Origin: a virus
IMG/VR virus record: IMGVR_UViG_3300044464_000097
Coordinates: 1-34,770 of that record
Strand: one strand, 5' to 3'
Length of the DNA stretch: 34,770 nt
Each line of letters opens with the position of its first letter. Position 1 is the stretch's first letter. Below, piece after piece: positions 6,899-15,307 of the stretch. Made by a program: the position numbers and the translations under genes. The notes below the pieces were generated by a model. That model had not been told where the DNA came from and made no database searches. It saw nothing but the letters and a program-made list of their open reading frames with translations.

Positions 6899-7386
6899 GC
6901 TGGCACCCCCGGAATGTCCACGCGGCGCACGGTCTCCCTCTCGGGACGGCACTGGAGGTGCAGGTGCGTTCCTGAGACCGAATGGAAGAGCGCCACTTGG
7001 TGCGCCTCGCTTGCTTGGTAGCGCCATCTATCATTGATTGCTGATACGAGCCTCCGCATGACGGTGGATGGCAGGAATGGCCAGTCCTGGTAACGCATTC
7101 CCGGGCGCGCCATCCTGACCGAGATATCGGCCCCGCGGCAGCCACTCCAGGGATCACCCAGCACGCGCACCGCCTCATGCACGCTCGCGGCCGGCGGGGT
7201 GAGTCCTGCCTCCGTGTAGATCCTGACCGTCTCGTCGTGCGTGCGGAACATCTCCGTCACGATCATGTTCTCCTGGCTCGTGTACTCGAACCACATCCCG
7301 TCGGCGAGCTCGCGCACGATCTGCCAGAGCGTCGGATGGAGCAACGCCACATCTCGGGCAATCGATGAGCGAGCGAACCTGAGCAC
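6895..7386 (-). CDS. Putative M15-like zinc peptidase, endolysin candidate
   Basis: The start is most likely GTG 7386, because AGGAGG lies 6 bases upstream. This gives 163 residues. The C-terminal half has SVHEAVRV (His70), GCRGADIS (Asp87), an INDRWRY stretch and GTHLHLQC (His141, His143). A His, an Asp and a final HxH in this order fit the zinc ligands of M15-type D,D/L,D-peptidases, and the closing HLHLQ is common in phage members. The His-Asp spacing of 17 is longer than the usual 7, so the first ligand is uncertain. It heads the block holding the XhlA-like gene, and no other endolysin was found in the window. Confidence 0.5.
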   Translation of the reverse strand: MLRFARSSIARDVALLHPTLWQIVRELADGMWFEYTSQENMIVTEMFRTHDETVRIYTEAGLTPPAASVHEAVRVLGDPWSGCRGADISVRMARPGMRYQDWPFLPSTVMRRLVSAINDRWRYQASEAHQVALFHSVSGTHLHLQCRPERETVRRVDIPGVPA

Positions 7387-7396
7387 GCCATGCCTC

Positions 7397-7891
7397 CTAG
7401 AACGGCGTGTCCGTTGAGCGGTAGAGGAAGCCCTGAAACCCGAGCGACATGGACGTGCCACCAACCATCGCCGGGCCGGCCCATCGCCACCCAATCCATT
7501 GGAACGTTGCCACCTGAACGTCCAGGTCCCATATCTCGAACAATGTCCCGGCCCCCAACGTCACGGGGGCTGCCGCCACGGATGGAAAGGCTGGCGTCCA
7601 GGTTGCCCCGCCGTCGAAGGAGACATCGAACTCGGCCGTCTGATCTCCGCCCGCACTTTGCGCCGCGAAGCCGAAAATATAGAGCCGGTTATGGACGGAC
7701 TTCTGGGGGTTGTAAGGAAAGAACCCGCGGGGGGCGGTGGCATAGGCACCGATCGTGTCCGCGACCGTATGGCTGTAGAAGTAGCTCCATATGGGTACGC
7801 CGGGCGTAATGTAGTCCGTGTTGGCCTGGTTCATCTTCGATGATGAGACCGGCCGCTCTTGGAATGCCCAGCTAACCCGCGCCTTCGACAT
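7397..7891 (-). CDS. Hypothetical beta-rich tail-associated protein
   Basis: This 164-residue protein starts at ATG 7891, sharing one base with the TGA of the large hub gene. It is predicted beta-rich, with many aromatic residues and Gly-bounded strands (NRLYIFGFAAQ, AEFDVSFDGGATWTP, FQWIGWRWAGP). The FDGGATWT stretch resembles the Asp-box-like turns of sugar-binding folds, though only one copy is seen. Its position right after the hub/tip gene suggests a tail tip or receptor-contacting component. It ends in TAG, which forms part of the ribosome binding site of the next gene. Confidence 0.6.
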   Translation of the reverse strand: MSKARVSWAFQERPVSSSKMNQANTDYITPGVPIWSYFYSHTVADTIGAYATAPRGFFPYNPQKSVHNRLYIFGFAAQSAGGDQTAEFDVSFDGGATWTPAFPSVAAAPVTLGAGTLFEIWDLDVQVATFQWIGWRWAGPAMVGGTSMSLGFQGFLYRSTDTPF

Positions 7892-10824
7892 CAGAACACC
7901 CCCCAGCAATCATCATCCAAGCCCGTGTCGCTCGTATCGAGCCCTAGATACCCGCCGCACTCGCCCGACACGATCTCGGAATCCACCTCGACGAGATCGA
8001 GCCCGGCCGTGAGATCACCCGTGATGTTGCGATCAATCGAGACCGGCTCCGTGAACCGCGGACCGATCGTCGGCACGAGCGAATCGATGCGGAAGACGTC
8101 GCCGAGATCCGCCGCCAGCCGCTCGGACTTAGCGCGTACGCTGTAAATCCTGCGCGGGTCTTTGTACCGGTCGTAGAGCGCCAAGGCAATCGACTGCATC
8201 CAGGGCAGGTTCGAGGCATCGTAGCCCCGGAATTGCATCGTGGATGGTGCGGGGAAAATCTTGTCGTAGCGCTCGAAGCTATCGTTATCCGTCGGCTCGG
8301 GTGAGGCGAAGCCCTGCGTGAACTTGTCGTTCGATTCCGAGAACGCGTGCTCGACCGTGTACTCGTTGTAGATCGGCAGGTGAGCGATCTGGAGATCCAT
8401 CAGGTCTGCCGAGTGACACAGCACCGGCGGCTCCGGCACCACCCGCGGCATGAAGGACGCGACCCCGATGTCGCCGTTCGCCTTCTCGATGAACGAGCAC
8501 CCGAGATGTAGCGCCATCGCTTGGACGGCAGCTAGCAGATTCAGCGTTTCGTCGAAAGACATGCGAGCAATGGTCGGGATGAATTCTGCCGAGGGCAAGA
8601 GCTGGTCAGCGGCCGTACCAATGAGCGCATCCAGGGAGCCGTCGATCTCCGAGGGATCGAGCCCGACACCTCTCCAATCAAGGAGCAGCTGCCGCATGGC
8701 CTGCACGGCCGTTGTCCCCGCTGTCGGGCGCCAGACCGTCCGGATCGAGGTCGTGGAATTCTTGGGCGCGTTCCCCGGTCCAGGCCCGAGCGGGCTCTCG
8801 CGAATGTCCCCCGTCACCCGATCTGTGTTGATCGCGATCTGTCCCGACTTCGAGACGAAGGATCCCGGCACGCCGTGCTGCCCTTCGCCGTCGAAACCAG
8901 TGATCGAGCCCGTGATAAAGAATGCCGGGTGCGTCGTGCCGTTCGGCACCGCCTCCGACGTGAAGGTCAGCGTCCAGGTCTGGCACTTGGTCGCCTGATT
9001 CCGGGTCGCGGGCGATTGGTTGAGCAAGGTCAAGTTGCCGAGATACCAGCCCGAAGCCGGAGCGTTCGTGCCCAGCACGTTGATCGATGGCCCAAGCCCC
9101 GGTGCACCCGTGGTCGAAACAATGCGCCCCACCGTGTTGGCGAGCAGCGGGCGATCGAACATGGCCTGGAAGCGGTCGGCGATTCGGAGAATGCCGCGCC
9201 CGCGGAGGGATTGCACCTCGAGCACCTGCCCGATGAACCGTGTCAGGACTTCTTGCCCCATCCGGAGATCGACCGTGACCCGCTTCCCGAACCAGTTGGG
9301 CTCGCCGGTGACGGGATCGCGGAGGAAGGAGAAGGGATTCGTTTCGATGAACAGCTCGTCCGTGTCCCGGAATTCGAGATCGGCATCGGAGGCACGGTAG
9401 TCGCGGAGGAGAATGTCCCGCTCTTGCCGGAGCGGGCGCGCCAGCGAGAGGCGGGAGGAGAGATCGAATTCCTGCATCCCGCCGGGATCGAAGATAACGG
9501 ACGCGCAGAAGACATCGGGCCCTGGCTCGGGAGCGGGCTCGGATCCGCCACTCGGGAGGCTGTCGCTGCCGCCAGTCGGTGGGACAAACGGCGGCTCATA
9601 GTCCACCTGCATCCAGAGTGTGGTGACGCGCTGGATCGAGGCCGCGGCGGTCGTGATGCCCACCACGCCGATGTAGACCGCGTCGAGCGTGTTCGGAGTC
9701 CAGTCCAGTGCGGTGAACGGGCTCACCTGTTGGAGTGAAGCTCCGTAATTCTGCGCGGCCGAAGCGTTGACCGCGGAAGTCGTCAGTTGGAGGAACGCGC
9801 CGCATACGGCCGTGGCCGGACATGCTCCGACGCTCGGGTTGGTGCAGGAGGAGTTGCTCGGAGAGGCCACGATCCGCACCTGGCCGGTAGTCCCCGGGGC
9901 GTTGGGCTGGGCCTGGATCACGCAGAACTGCGCCGCGTTGATCACAGAAGCGTCATCTATCCCGGCCAGCCCGTGGGCCTCCTGGGCGAACGATTGCCAT
10001 CGGCATGTCCCGCCGGCGCCCGAGATGGCGATGTCGGTCGTCCCTCCGTCGAACGGGCGGGACACGCACGGGTACGCGGATGGGGCGCTCGGGCACGCGG
10101 CCGTTCCCCACACTCCGTCGAGCGAGCCGTCGGCGCTGACGTCCATCGCAACCACGTGCCCCGCTAGCGGGTAGTCAACGGAGGCGACCGCGGTGGCCCC
10201 TTCAAGGCAGATGTCGTCCACGGCGATGGTATACGTGCCCGGGTTGCCGATCTTGCCGACGCGCAGGCGCAGCACCGGGTTGCCGGCCGGTGACGTGACG
10301 TTGGTGAACTCCTGCGATCGCACCTGGACGCCATCCGCCCGCAGCCGCACGCTGGTATTGCCCGCCCCTGTCGAGTCGTAGATGCCCGTGACCTCGTACC
10401 ACGTATTGAGAGCTAGGGGCGTGGTTCCAGCCACCCCGTCGAGCGTGAGCACGCCGGTGGTGCTCATGGTGAAGATGGCCTGCGGCGTCCCGCCGCTGCC
10501 CACCAGGTCCATGACCCCGAGCCCGTTGGTGCTGGGGTACGCTTTGACCTTGAGCCACACGCGGAAGCTCACGGCCGCAAAGGTGATCGTGGTGCTGGGC
10601 TTGCCATTACCCGTGGCCGGGGTCCCGCGGCTTCCGTCGAACTGCCAGGCGAAGGATAGCGAGCTACCCGTGACACCGTCCTGGGTGATCAGGTATCCGT
10701 AATCACCTGAGCGTCGGTCGGCCGCGGCGGACGAGACGACGCCGCCGGCGCCGGTGGACACGTCCCCGTTCAGGTTGATGTAAGTGCCGGCCTCCGCACC
10801 CTCGATGCGCGTGATGGTATGCAA
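7891..10824 (-). CDS. Large tail tip/hub protein with LamG-like N-terminus
   Basis: The 977-residue protein begins at TTG 10824, directly after an in-frame TAG. Residues 1 to about 210 look like a concanavalin/LamG jelly roll (NTWYEVTGIYDSTG, VRLRADGVQV, YTIAVDDICLEG). A Cys-rich segment follows to about 415, then a Pro/Gly/Ser linker (PPTGGSDSLPSGG). From about 440 to the end the protein resembles phage hub or baseplate-type minor tail proteins (VTVDLRMGQEVLTRFIGQVLEV, RGILRIADRF, DVFRIDSLV). The jelly roll would bind glycans on the host or on the tail. The order tape measure, distal protein, tube-like protein, hub fits a siphovirus tail tip. A start without a good ribosome binding site is unusual for such a large gene. 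Confidence 0.7.
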   Translation of the reverse strand: MHTITRIEGAEAGTYINLNGDVSTGAGGVVSSAAADRRSGDYGYLITQDGVTGSSLSFAWQFDGSRGTPATGNGKPSTTITFAAVSFRVWLKVKAYPSTNGLGVMDLVGSGGTPQAIFTMSTTGVLTLDGVAGTTPLALNTWYEVTGIYDSTGAGNTSVRLRADGVQVRSQEFTNVTSPAGNPVLRLRVGKIGNPGTYTIAVDDICLEGATAVASVDYPLAGHVVAMDVSADGSLDGVWGTAACPSAPSAYPCVSRPFDGGTTDIAISGAGGTCRWQSFAQEAHGLAGIDDASVINAAQFCVIQAQPNAPGTTGQVRIVASPSNSSCTNPSVGACPATAVCGAFLQLTTSAVNASAAQNYGASLQQVSPFTALDWTPNTLDAVYIGVVGITTAAASIQRVTTLWMQVDYEPPFVPPTGGSDSLPSGGSEPAPEPGPDVFCASVIFDPGGMQEFDLSSRLSLARPLRQERDILLRDYRASDADLEFRDTDELFIETNPFSFLRDPVTGEPNWFGKRVTVDLRMGQEVLTRFIGQVLEVQSLRGRGILRIADRFQAMFDRPLLANTVGRIVSTTGAPGLGPSINVLGTNAPASGWYLGNLTLLNQSPATRNQATKCQTWTLTFTSEAVPNGTTHPAFFITGSITGFDGEGQHGVPGSFVSKSGQIAINTDRVTGDIRESPLGPGPGNAPKNSTTSIRTVWRPTAGTTAVQAMRQLLLDWRGVGLDPSEIDGSLDALIGTAADQLLPSAEFIPTIARMSFDETLNLLAAVQAMALHLGCSFIEKANGDIGVASFMPRVVPEPPVLCHSADLMDLQIAHLPIYNEYTVEHAFSESNDKFTQGFASPEPTDNDSFERYDKIFPAPSTMQFRGYDASNLPWMQSIALALYDRYKDPRRIYSVRAKSERLAADLGDVFRIDSLVPTIGPRFTEPVSIDRNITGDLTAGLDLVEVDSEIVSGECGGYLGLDTSDTGLDDDCWGVF

Positions 10825-11370
10825 CTAAACCGGATCCATCGTAATCATGCCGAGCGGGTTGGCTGGGTGATTGATCGGGTCGGGCAATGTCGTGAACACA
10901 AACCGATGCACGGTCTGCTCGTCCTGCGAGAAGGTGTAATTGAAGGACGTATCGAGATAGGCGCGCCAAAAAATGAGATTGATCCAGCGGAGTAACGGGC
11001 AGCCTTCCGCGACCGGATATTCCTTCTCGAAACGGATCTGATAGATCGGCGCCACGCGGACGGTACGCAGGTTGAGCATGCGCGTGCCGTCCATCTCAGA
11101 CTCCAACTGCTCGTTCATGAGCCTGGTCAGATTGTCCTCGGAGAAGCTGTCCCCCGTGAGCTCGAGCCTGTAAGCCCCAGTGATCGCGACCGGGGAGGCC
11201 ACCTCGTCGGCCCCCAAGAAGACGCGCCGAGTCTCTCCGTCCCCGATGAAATCCACGAGCGAGAAGTTGCCGGCATCCAGTTCATTGGTGCCGCTCGTGA
11301 TAAAGAGCCGGCCCGTTCCGAAGAGCACGGGCGGGAGATCGCAGCCGTCGAGGAATTCAACGATCGCCAT
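10825..11370 (-). CDS. Second tail-tube-like protein (paralogue of 14759-15307)
   Basis: The 181-residue protein starts at ATG 11370, abutting the upstream TAG. It can be aligned by eye to the 182-residue tail tube protein. Shared landmarks are RLFI near the start, GN plus a hydrophobic strand, NLxxLxNE (NLTRLMNEQ here, NLAALLNED there), DG, a Cys before the LIFWRA/VLFWRA motif, F-x-F-x-F strands, and a closing HPxxPxGxITM-like end (HPANPLGMITM against HPTEPYGTVTL). It lies after the tape measure, where siphoviruses place distal tail proteins with tube-like folds. It probably forms a ring at the tail tip. Confidence 0.65.
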   Translation of the reverse strand: MAIVEFLDGCDLPPVLFGTGRLFITSGTNELDAGNFSLVDFIGDGETRRVFLGADEVASPVAITGAYRLELTGDSFSEDNLTRLMNEQLESEMDGTRMLNLRTVRVAPIYQIRFEKEYPVAEGCPLLRWINLIFWRAYLDTSFNYTFSQDEQTVHRFVFTTLPDPINHPANPLGMITMDPV

Positions 11371-11790
11371 CTAGCTCCCCCCGACCGGCGGACACAGGAC
11401 CTCGCGCGATTCCTTCCACGTGATAGGCTTATCCCACTGCGCGAAGCGGCGCCCCCGGACCCAGCGCTCCGTCATCGTCGGCTGCTCCGGCCAGAAGACG
11501 GTAAAGGCCGTGGCCGGCTCCTCCAAGATGAACGGGTAGAGCGTGAACGTCTGCCGCAGGAGCCGGATCGATTCGAGCTTCTGTAGCGTCGATTGGTAGA
11601 AGACGTTGAAGAGGAAGTCGAATTCGTACCGCTCCTCGCCGACGTAGATCATGGAGAGATTGCCGGCCTGCGCCATCTGCTCGACCACGATCTGCTCCCG
11701 GCGTACTTCGAGCTCCACCACCTCATCGTCCGTGAGCATGAACCCGCCGCCTGCAAGGTCAGCGTGCGCTATCCGGATTACGTTACTCAT
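11371..11790 (-). CDS. Distal tail protein candidate
   Basis: The 139-residue protein is coupled to the tape measure by an ATGA overlap and abuts the next gene (TAG then ATG). It is a compact alpha/beta protein with ERYEFDFLFNVFYQSTLQK in the middle and a late aromatic stretch (FTVFWPEQPTMTERW). No family was recognised with certainty. A small protein between the tape measure and the tail tip genes is commonly a distal tail or tail tip assembly component. Confidence 0.6.
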   Translation of the reverse strand: MSNVIRIAHADLAGGGFMLTDDEVVELEVRREQIVVEQMAQAGNLSMIYVGEERYEFDFLFNVFYQSTLQKLESIRLLRQTFTLYPFILEEPATAFTVFWPEQPTMTERWVRGRRFAQWDKPITWKESREVLCPPVGGS

Positions 11791-13850
11791 AGGGCCTGCT
11801 CGTTCAGGCGCCGCTGACGCTCACGGAGGCGCGGCAGCACCTTGCGATCGGTGATCTCGGACCAGGTGAGCGGGCCCGGCTCGTGGATCTGGACCACGAG
11901 CGAGGAGTTGGCGCCGGCAGCGGGGGCCGCGGCGAGTGCGGGGCCGGCGAGACCGGCGGACAGACCGCGCGCCTGGGATGCGCGTCCCATGATGGAGCTC
12001 TCGCGATCTTGGAAGCCGATCGCGCCGAATCCGAGCTGCGATTGCACGCTCTTGAGGATCTTCCCGAGCGAGAACCCGCCGCCGAGGAACCCGAGCAGGG
12101 CTTGCAGGATGGTCGCGCGGATGATCGCGCGGCCGAGCTGCTTCAGCAGCTGCGAGAAGAATTCGCTGAGCGCTTGCTTATTGCCCTCGAATACGTCGGC
12201 GATCGCATCGCCGAGCCCGAAAGCCAGCGCGGTCAGTCCCGCGAGAATCCCATTCCCCTTGGCGAGCGTGCTGTTGAGCGCGTCGGCGGCCAGATCAGTA
12301 CCCAGAATTGCCGCGCGCAGTTGCTCGGCGAATCCAGCCGCGTCCTCTATGAGCGGCACTTCCTCGGCGAATCCGAGGCTCGTGGCTTGCGGCAGGAAAA
12401 ACTGTGCCGCGTCCGTGCGCGCGGCAGTCGGCCCCTCACCCGTGGCTGTTGCTGGACCCTGGACGCGGCCCCCTTCCTGGAGGCCCTGGGCGATCGCGTC
12501 CTGCCGGACTTGGAGCACTTCGGCAAGCGCACGACCCGCCTCCTGGCTCGTCTTGGCGAGTGTCTGTAATCGCGCGATAAGTGCATCTAGCCGCGGGTCC
12601 AGCGCGCCCAACGCAGAGTCGGCGAACTCCTTCGCGAGCGCGATAACCGGGGCGATCCCCTTGTTGCCAAGGTTCTCGAATTCCTCGACCAGCGATTCAA
12701 TCGCCGTCTTGGTGTCTTCGATCTCGTCCGGCGTGGGTTGCAGCTTCTGCGTGCGCGGCTCGAAGAGCTTGTCGAATTCAGTCTCGGCATTGGCTATTGC
12801 CTTGGACGTACGCGCCAGCTCGGCCTGCGCCTTTTTCAGCGCCACATCATTGCGCGTAAGCCGCGCGAAAAACCCGGCAATGGCCGCCGCACCGAAAAGG
12901 AACTTGTTGGCGAGTATGGCCAATTGCGTGCCCATGCTCGCGGCAAGGAATTTCAGATCGGTTCCGGGCGCCAACGCGTTGACGAATCCGAGGACGAGCG
13001 TATCCAATGCAGGCAGCACAGCTGTCGCGATCGCTTGGCCGAGCCCGATCGTGACCGTCTTCAATTCCTTGAGCCGATCGCCAAACGCGTCGGCCTGCTT
13101 TACGAATCCCGTCGATATCTCTCCGCCGAGCGACCGCGCCCGCTCCTCGAGCGCGCGGATTCCATCTTCGCCTTCCTTGAGAAGTGGAACGAGTGCAGGA
13201 CCGGATAACCGCCCGAGAAGCTGGGCCGCTACCGCCGTTTTCTGGGCATTACTGCCTAGGCCGGCGACACCCCTGGCCACGTCCCGGAAGAGCGCATCGA
13301 CTTCGCGGATGTTCCCGTTCGCGTCCTTGACCTCGACCCCGAGCTGGCGGAATGCCTGTGCCGCCTGCTTGTTGCCATTAGCAGCAGCAACGGCCGTGCG
13401 CGCGAGATTGCGAAGGCCGATCTGCAAGTCGCCGAAGGACGCTTCCGATTGCTCGGCCGCAAATCCGAGCGTCGATAGCGACTCGACCGCGGCACCCGTC
13501 CGGAGCGATACTTTGTTCAGCTCGTCGGCAAACGTTATGGCTTGATGCGCAGCAAGTGCTGCGGCGCCGGCAATCGCTGTAAATCCAGCCACGCCGAGGG
13601 CTGCCGCAGCACTAGTCTCGGCGATCGCCGCAGCAGCATTCTTGGCAACGTCCCCAAGCGTCCGATTTTGCTTGATGAAGTTGGCCAGCCCCTTGGCGCC
13701 CTGGTCGAAGCCACCCTTCTTGACCGCGGCGCCGGCCTTCTGATTTGTCTTGATGAACTTTTCGAGCTCATCAATCGATGCCTTGACGCCCGAGATATAT
13801 CCAGCGGCGTCGGCCGATAGCCGAGTCTCTACGGTATTGGTGACGCTCAT
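11787..13850 (-). CDS. Tail tape measure protein
   Basis: This 687-residue protein sits directly after the tail assembly chaperones. It has the family's composition: long Ala/Lys/Glu/Gln helices, hydrophobic segments (about 77-100 around AAALGVAGFTAIAGAAALAA, 275-300, 315-330 and 540-560), few Cys or Trp residues, and an early tape-measure-like stretch (SLSTLGFAAEQSEASFGDL, then LRNLARTAVAA). The C-terminal end has a membrane-active-looking segment (IIRATILQALLGFLGGGFSLG). By the usual proportionality to tail length, 687 residues suggests a fairly short tail. No lysozyme or peptidase domain was seen. Its start overlaps the frameshifted chaperone stop (ATGA). Confidence 0.9.
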   Translation of the reverse strand: MSVTNTVETRLSADAAGYISGVKASIDELEKFIKTNQKAGAAVKKGGFDQGAKGLANFIKQNRTLGDVAKNAAAAIAETSAAAALGVAGFTAIAGAAALAAHQAITFADELNKVSLRTGAAVESLSTLGFAAEQSEASFGDLQIGLRNLARTAVAAANGNKQAAQAFRQLGVEVKDANGNIREVDALFRDVARGVAGLGSNAQKTAVAAQLLGRLSGPALVPLLKEGEDGIRALEERARSLGGEISTGFVKQADAFGDRLKELKTVTIGLGQAIATAVLPALDTLVLGFVNALAPGTDLKFLAASMGTQLAILANKFLFGAAAIAGFFARLTRNDVALKKAQAELARTSKAIANAETEFDKLFEPRTQKLQPTPDEIEDTKTAIESLVEEFENLGNKGIAPVIALAKEFADSALGALDPRLDALIARLQTLAKTSQEAGRALAEVLQVRQDAIAQGLQEGGRVQGPATATGEGPTAARTDAAQFFLPQATSLGFAEEVPLIEDAAGFAEQLRAAILGTDLAADALNSTLAKGNGILAGLTALAFGLGDAIADVFEGNKQALSEFFSQLLKQLGRAIIRATILQALLGFLGGGFSLGKILKSVQSQLGFGAIGFQDRESSIMGRASQARGLSAGLAGPALAAAPAAGANSSLVVQIHEPGPLTWSEITDRKVLPRLRERQRRLNEQAL

Positions 13851-14290
13851 GGGACGGGCGCTCCCTGCGGCCTAAGGCGCGCCGCCATCTCCTCGGGCGT
13901 CAACGTCACCCGCTTGATCGGCCCCAATGCCGCCGTCAGATCCGAGAGCTTGATCCCCTCCTGTCGGCGTGACCTCCCGCCCGTGTCCCCGCGCACGAGC
14001 CGCGCACGTTCTGTACGGAGCTCGGTGAAGAGCTTCCGGCGTACCATCTCCGAATCGCCGTACGGATTGTGGGCGATCGCGAGCTCGGTCAGGTAGCGGT
14101 CCACCTGACGCTGCTGGGAGGCTCGGGCGAAGAGGATCATTTGGCTATAGGTCAATCGTTGGAGGACAGTTTCAAGGTCGAATCCGGCCCCGACGAGCTC
14201 CCCGACGAGCTGTGCCGACCGGTATTCCCATTCGCTTGGCCCGGTTGTTTCGGCGCCAGCGCGGCGGCTTGCTGGCGCAGCCGAAAAAAA
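13847..14290 (-). CDS. T-like extension of tail assembly chaperone, expressed by -1 frameshift
   Basis: This frame lies -1 relative to the G-like gene and is open from the slippery T7 (14284-14290) to the tape measure start. The segment before the formal TTG at 14155 looks coding (GPSEWEYRSAQ, LVGAGFDLETVLQRLTYSQ) and flows into the rest (MILFARASQQRQ). A slip after residue 115 of the G-like protein would add 145 residues and give a 260-residue GT-like product. In lambda and many siphoviruses a minor GT fusion of this type binds the tape measure and the tail tube during assembly. A separate TTG start at 14155 is possible but has no good ribosome binding site. Confidence 0.8.
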   Translation of the reverse strand, partial: FFSAAPASRRAGAETTGPSEWEYRSAQLVGELVGAGFDLETVLQRLTYSQMILFARASQQRQVDRYLTELAIAHNPYGDSEMVRRKLFTELRTERARLVRGDTGGRSRRQEGIKLSDLTAALGPIKRVTLTPEEMAARLRPQGAPVP

Positions 14291-14628
14291 GCCTTCACCA
14301 TCGGCTCCTGCGCTGCGAGCACCGCGGAGGCGAGCTCCATGAAGACACTCCCCGGCAGATCGTTGATTGCCGCGACCTCGAGCCCCGTCGCTTCGGAGAT
14401 CAAGGCGACAGCCTGGTCCGCGTAGTCCTCTATCATCGTGACACCCACGTCCGCCTGCTCGTTCTCGCTGGCCCGGGACGCGCGCCCCATGATCGAAAGG
14501 ATCTCCCGCATGTAGAGCCGGAGCTTGCCCGCGGGGAGTTCGCGGACCGTGAACGGTTTGCCTTGAATCGTCACCGGGGGCGGGTTATTCCACACCCGGT
14601 CATGGTCAATCGATGTCGTGGTCGTCAT
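14152..14628 (-). CDS. Tail assembly chaperone, G-like
   Basis: The 158-residue protein starts at ATG 14628 with GAAGGAGAACCC upstream. Residues 1 to about 115 are a helical domain (VTIQGKPFTVRELPAGKLRLYMREIL, then ADQAVALISEATGLEV and VKAFFRL). The tail after the slippery site is low-complexity (Ala, Pro, Gln, Ser, Gly), as expected for the unshifted end of a G protein. It lies between the tail tube and tape measure genes, the conserved location for this chaperone. Most ribosomes should finish here, making the major short form. Confidence 0.85.
   Translation of the reverse strand: MTTTTSIDHDRVWNNPPPVTIQGKPFTVRELPAGKLRLYMREILSIMGRASRASENEQADVGVTMIEDYADQAVALISEATGLEVAAINDLPGSVFMELASAVLAAQEPMVKAFFRLRQQAAALAPKQPGQANGNTGRHSSSGSSSGPDSTLKLSSND
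14253..14290 (-). promoter_or_regulatory. Programmed -1 frameshift signal: slippery T7, spacer and hairpin
   Basis: On the minus strand the heptamer T TTT TTT (14290-14284) is in the correct phase of the G-like frame (GCT TTT TTT). A 5-base spacer (CGGCT) follows. Next comes a perfect 8-bp GC-rich stem, GCGCCAGC (14278-14271) with GCTGGCGC (14260-14253), and a 10-base loop. Slippery site, short spacer and stable hairpin are the three classic elements of -1 frameshifting, and the -1 frame is open and coding-like downstream. Confidence 0.88.
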
Positions 14629-14724
14629 GGGTTCTCCTTCAACATGGACCGCTCGGCCGCAAGGCAGCCACCAGACCTAGGAGCTTGAAGGTGCCACCAC
14701 TAGCCCCTAGTACCCCTGACCAGA

Positions 14725-14741
14725 CGGCCACCCGTTGGCCG
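14725..14741 (-). other. Intergenic hairpin after tail tube gene
   Basis: In the 130-base gap between the tail tube and chaperone genes, CGGCCA and TGGCCG form a 6-bp stem with a 5-base loop. No U tract follows on the minus strand, so it is not a standard terminator. It may protect or process the abundant tail tube message. No open frame or clear promoter was seen in the rest of the gap (14629-14758). Confidence 0.4.
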
Positions 14742-14758
14742 AGCGGAAGTAGCAGCAC

Positions 14759-15307
14759 TTACGACGCCGGGCAGGTGCCGAAGAGCGTCACCGTGCCGTA
14801 GGGCTCGGTCGGGTGAGCGCTCGAACAGTTGAGCGCCTTGATGACCCCCTGGACCGTGGCCACAGCCTCGCGCTCGAAGTTGAGCGTGAACTCGGAGAGG
14901 ATCGCTGCCCGCCAGAAGAGGACTTCGAGCGTGCCCTCCGACTCGCAGGGGAAGAGATGGAGCAAGCGCGCGCCGTAGGACCGGACGCATCGGTTCCCCG
15001 TGAGCGGGATCTTGCACCCGTCGATCGTGTTCACGGGATCCTCGTTCAAGAGGGCGGCCAAGTTCTGCGCCGTGATCGCGTCGGTCGTGAAGTTGATGAT
15101 GTAATCCCGCCCGAGCGCAAAGAGCGCGTCGAGCGAGTTATCGATCCCACGCCGATGCTCGAGGATGTTCGGCGTGTATTGAAACGAGCCCGTCTCGATG
15201 TTCCCGACCTCTTGCTCGGTCCCACCGGCCGCCTGGATGAAGAGGCGAAACGTGCCCAGGGTTAAGGCCTGGTCGATCGACTCGGTACAGAGTGCAGGAT
15301 TCGGCAT
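14759..15307 (-). CDS. Major tail tube protein
   Basis: The 182-residue protein starts at ATG 15307 with GGAGGGGCGAACC upstream. It lies between the tail terminator and the assembly chaperones, which is the usual tail tube location. The sequence is beta-rich: TFRLFIQAAGG, EVGNIETGSFQYTPN, a helix around NLAALLNED, EVLFWRAAILSEFTLNFERE and a closing GTVTLFG strand. Cys residues near both ends (CTES, CPAS) could cross-link subunits. A related protein is encoded after the tape measure. The assignment rests on fold pattern and position. Confidence 0.75.
   Translation of the reverse strand: MPNPALCTESIDQALTLGTFRLFIQAAGGTEQEVGNIETGSFQYTPNILEHRRGIDNSLDALFALGRDYIINFTTDAITAQNLAALLNEDPVNTIDGCKIPLTGNRCVRSYGARLLHLFPCESEGTLEVLFWRAAILSEFTLNFEREAVATVQGVIKALNCSSAHPTEPYGTVTLFGTCPAS

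Noticed and set aside
11842-13545. A 567-residue open frame on the plus strand opposite the tape measure
   Set aside because: Its sequence is low-complexity Ser/Ala/Arg, mirroring the Ala-rich helices of the tape measure on the other strand. It is a shadow of GC-rich codons.
14721-14745. Hairpin after the tail tube gene as a terminator
   Set aside because: The stem is only 6 bp and no U tract follows on the minus strand, so it was listed only as a hairpin.
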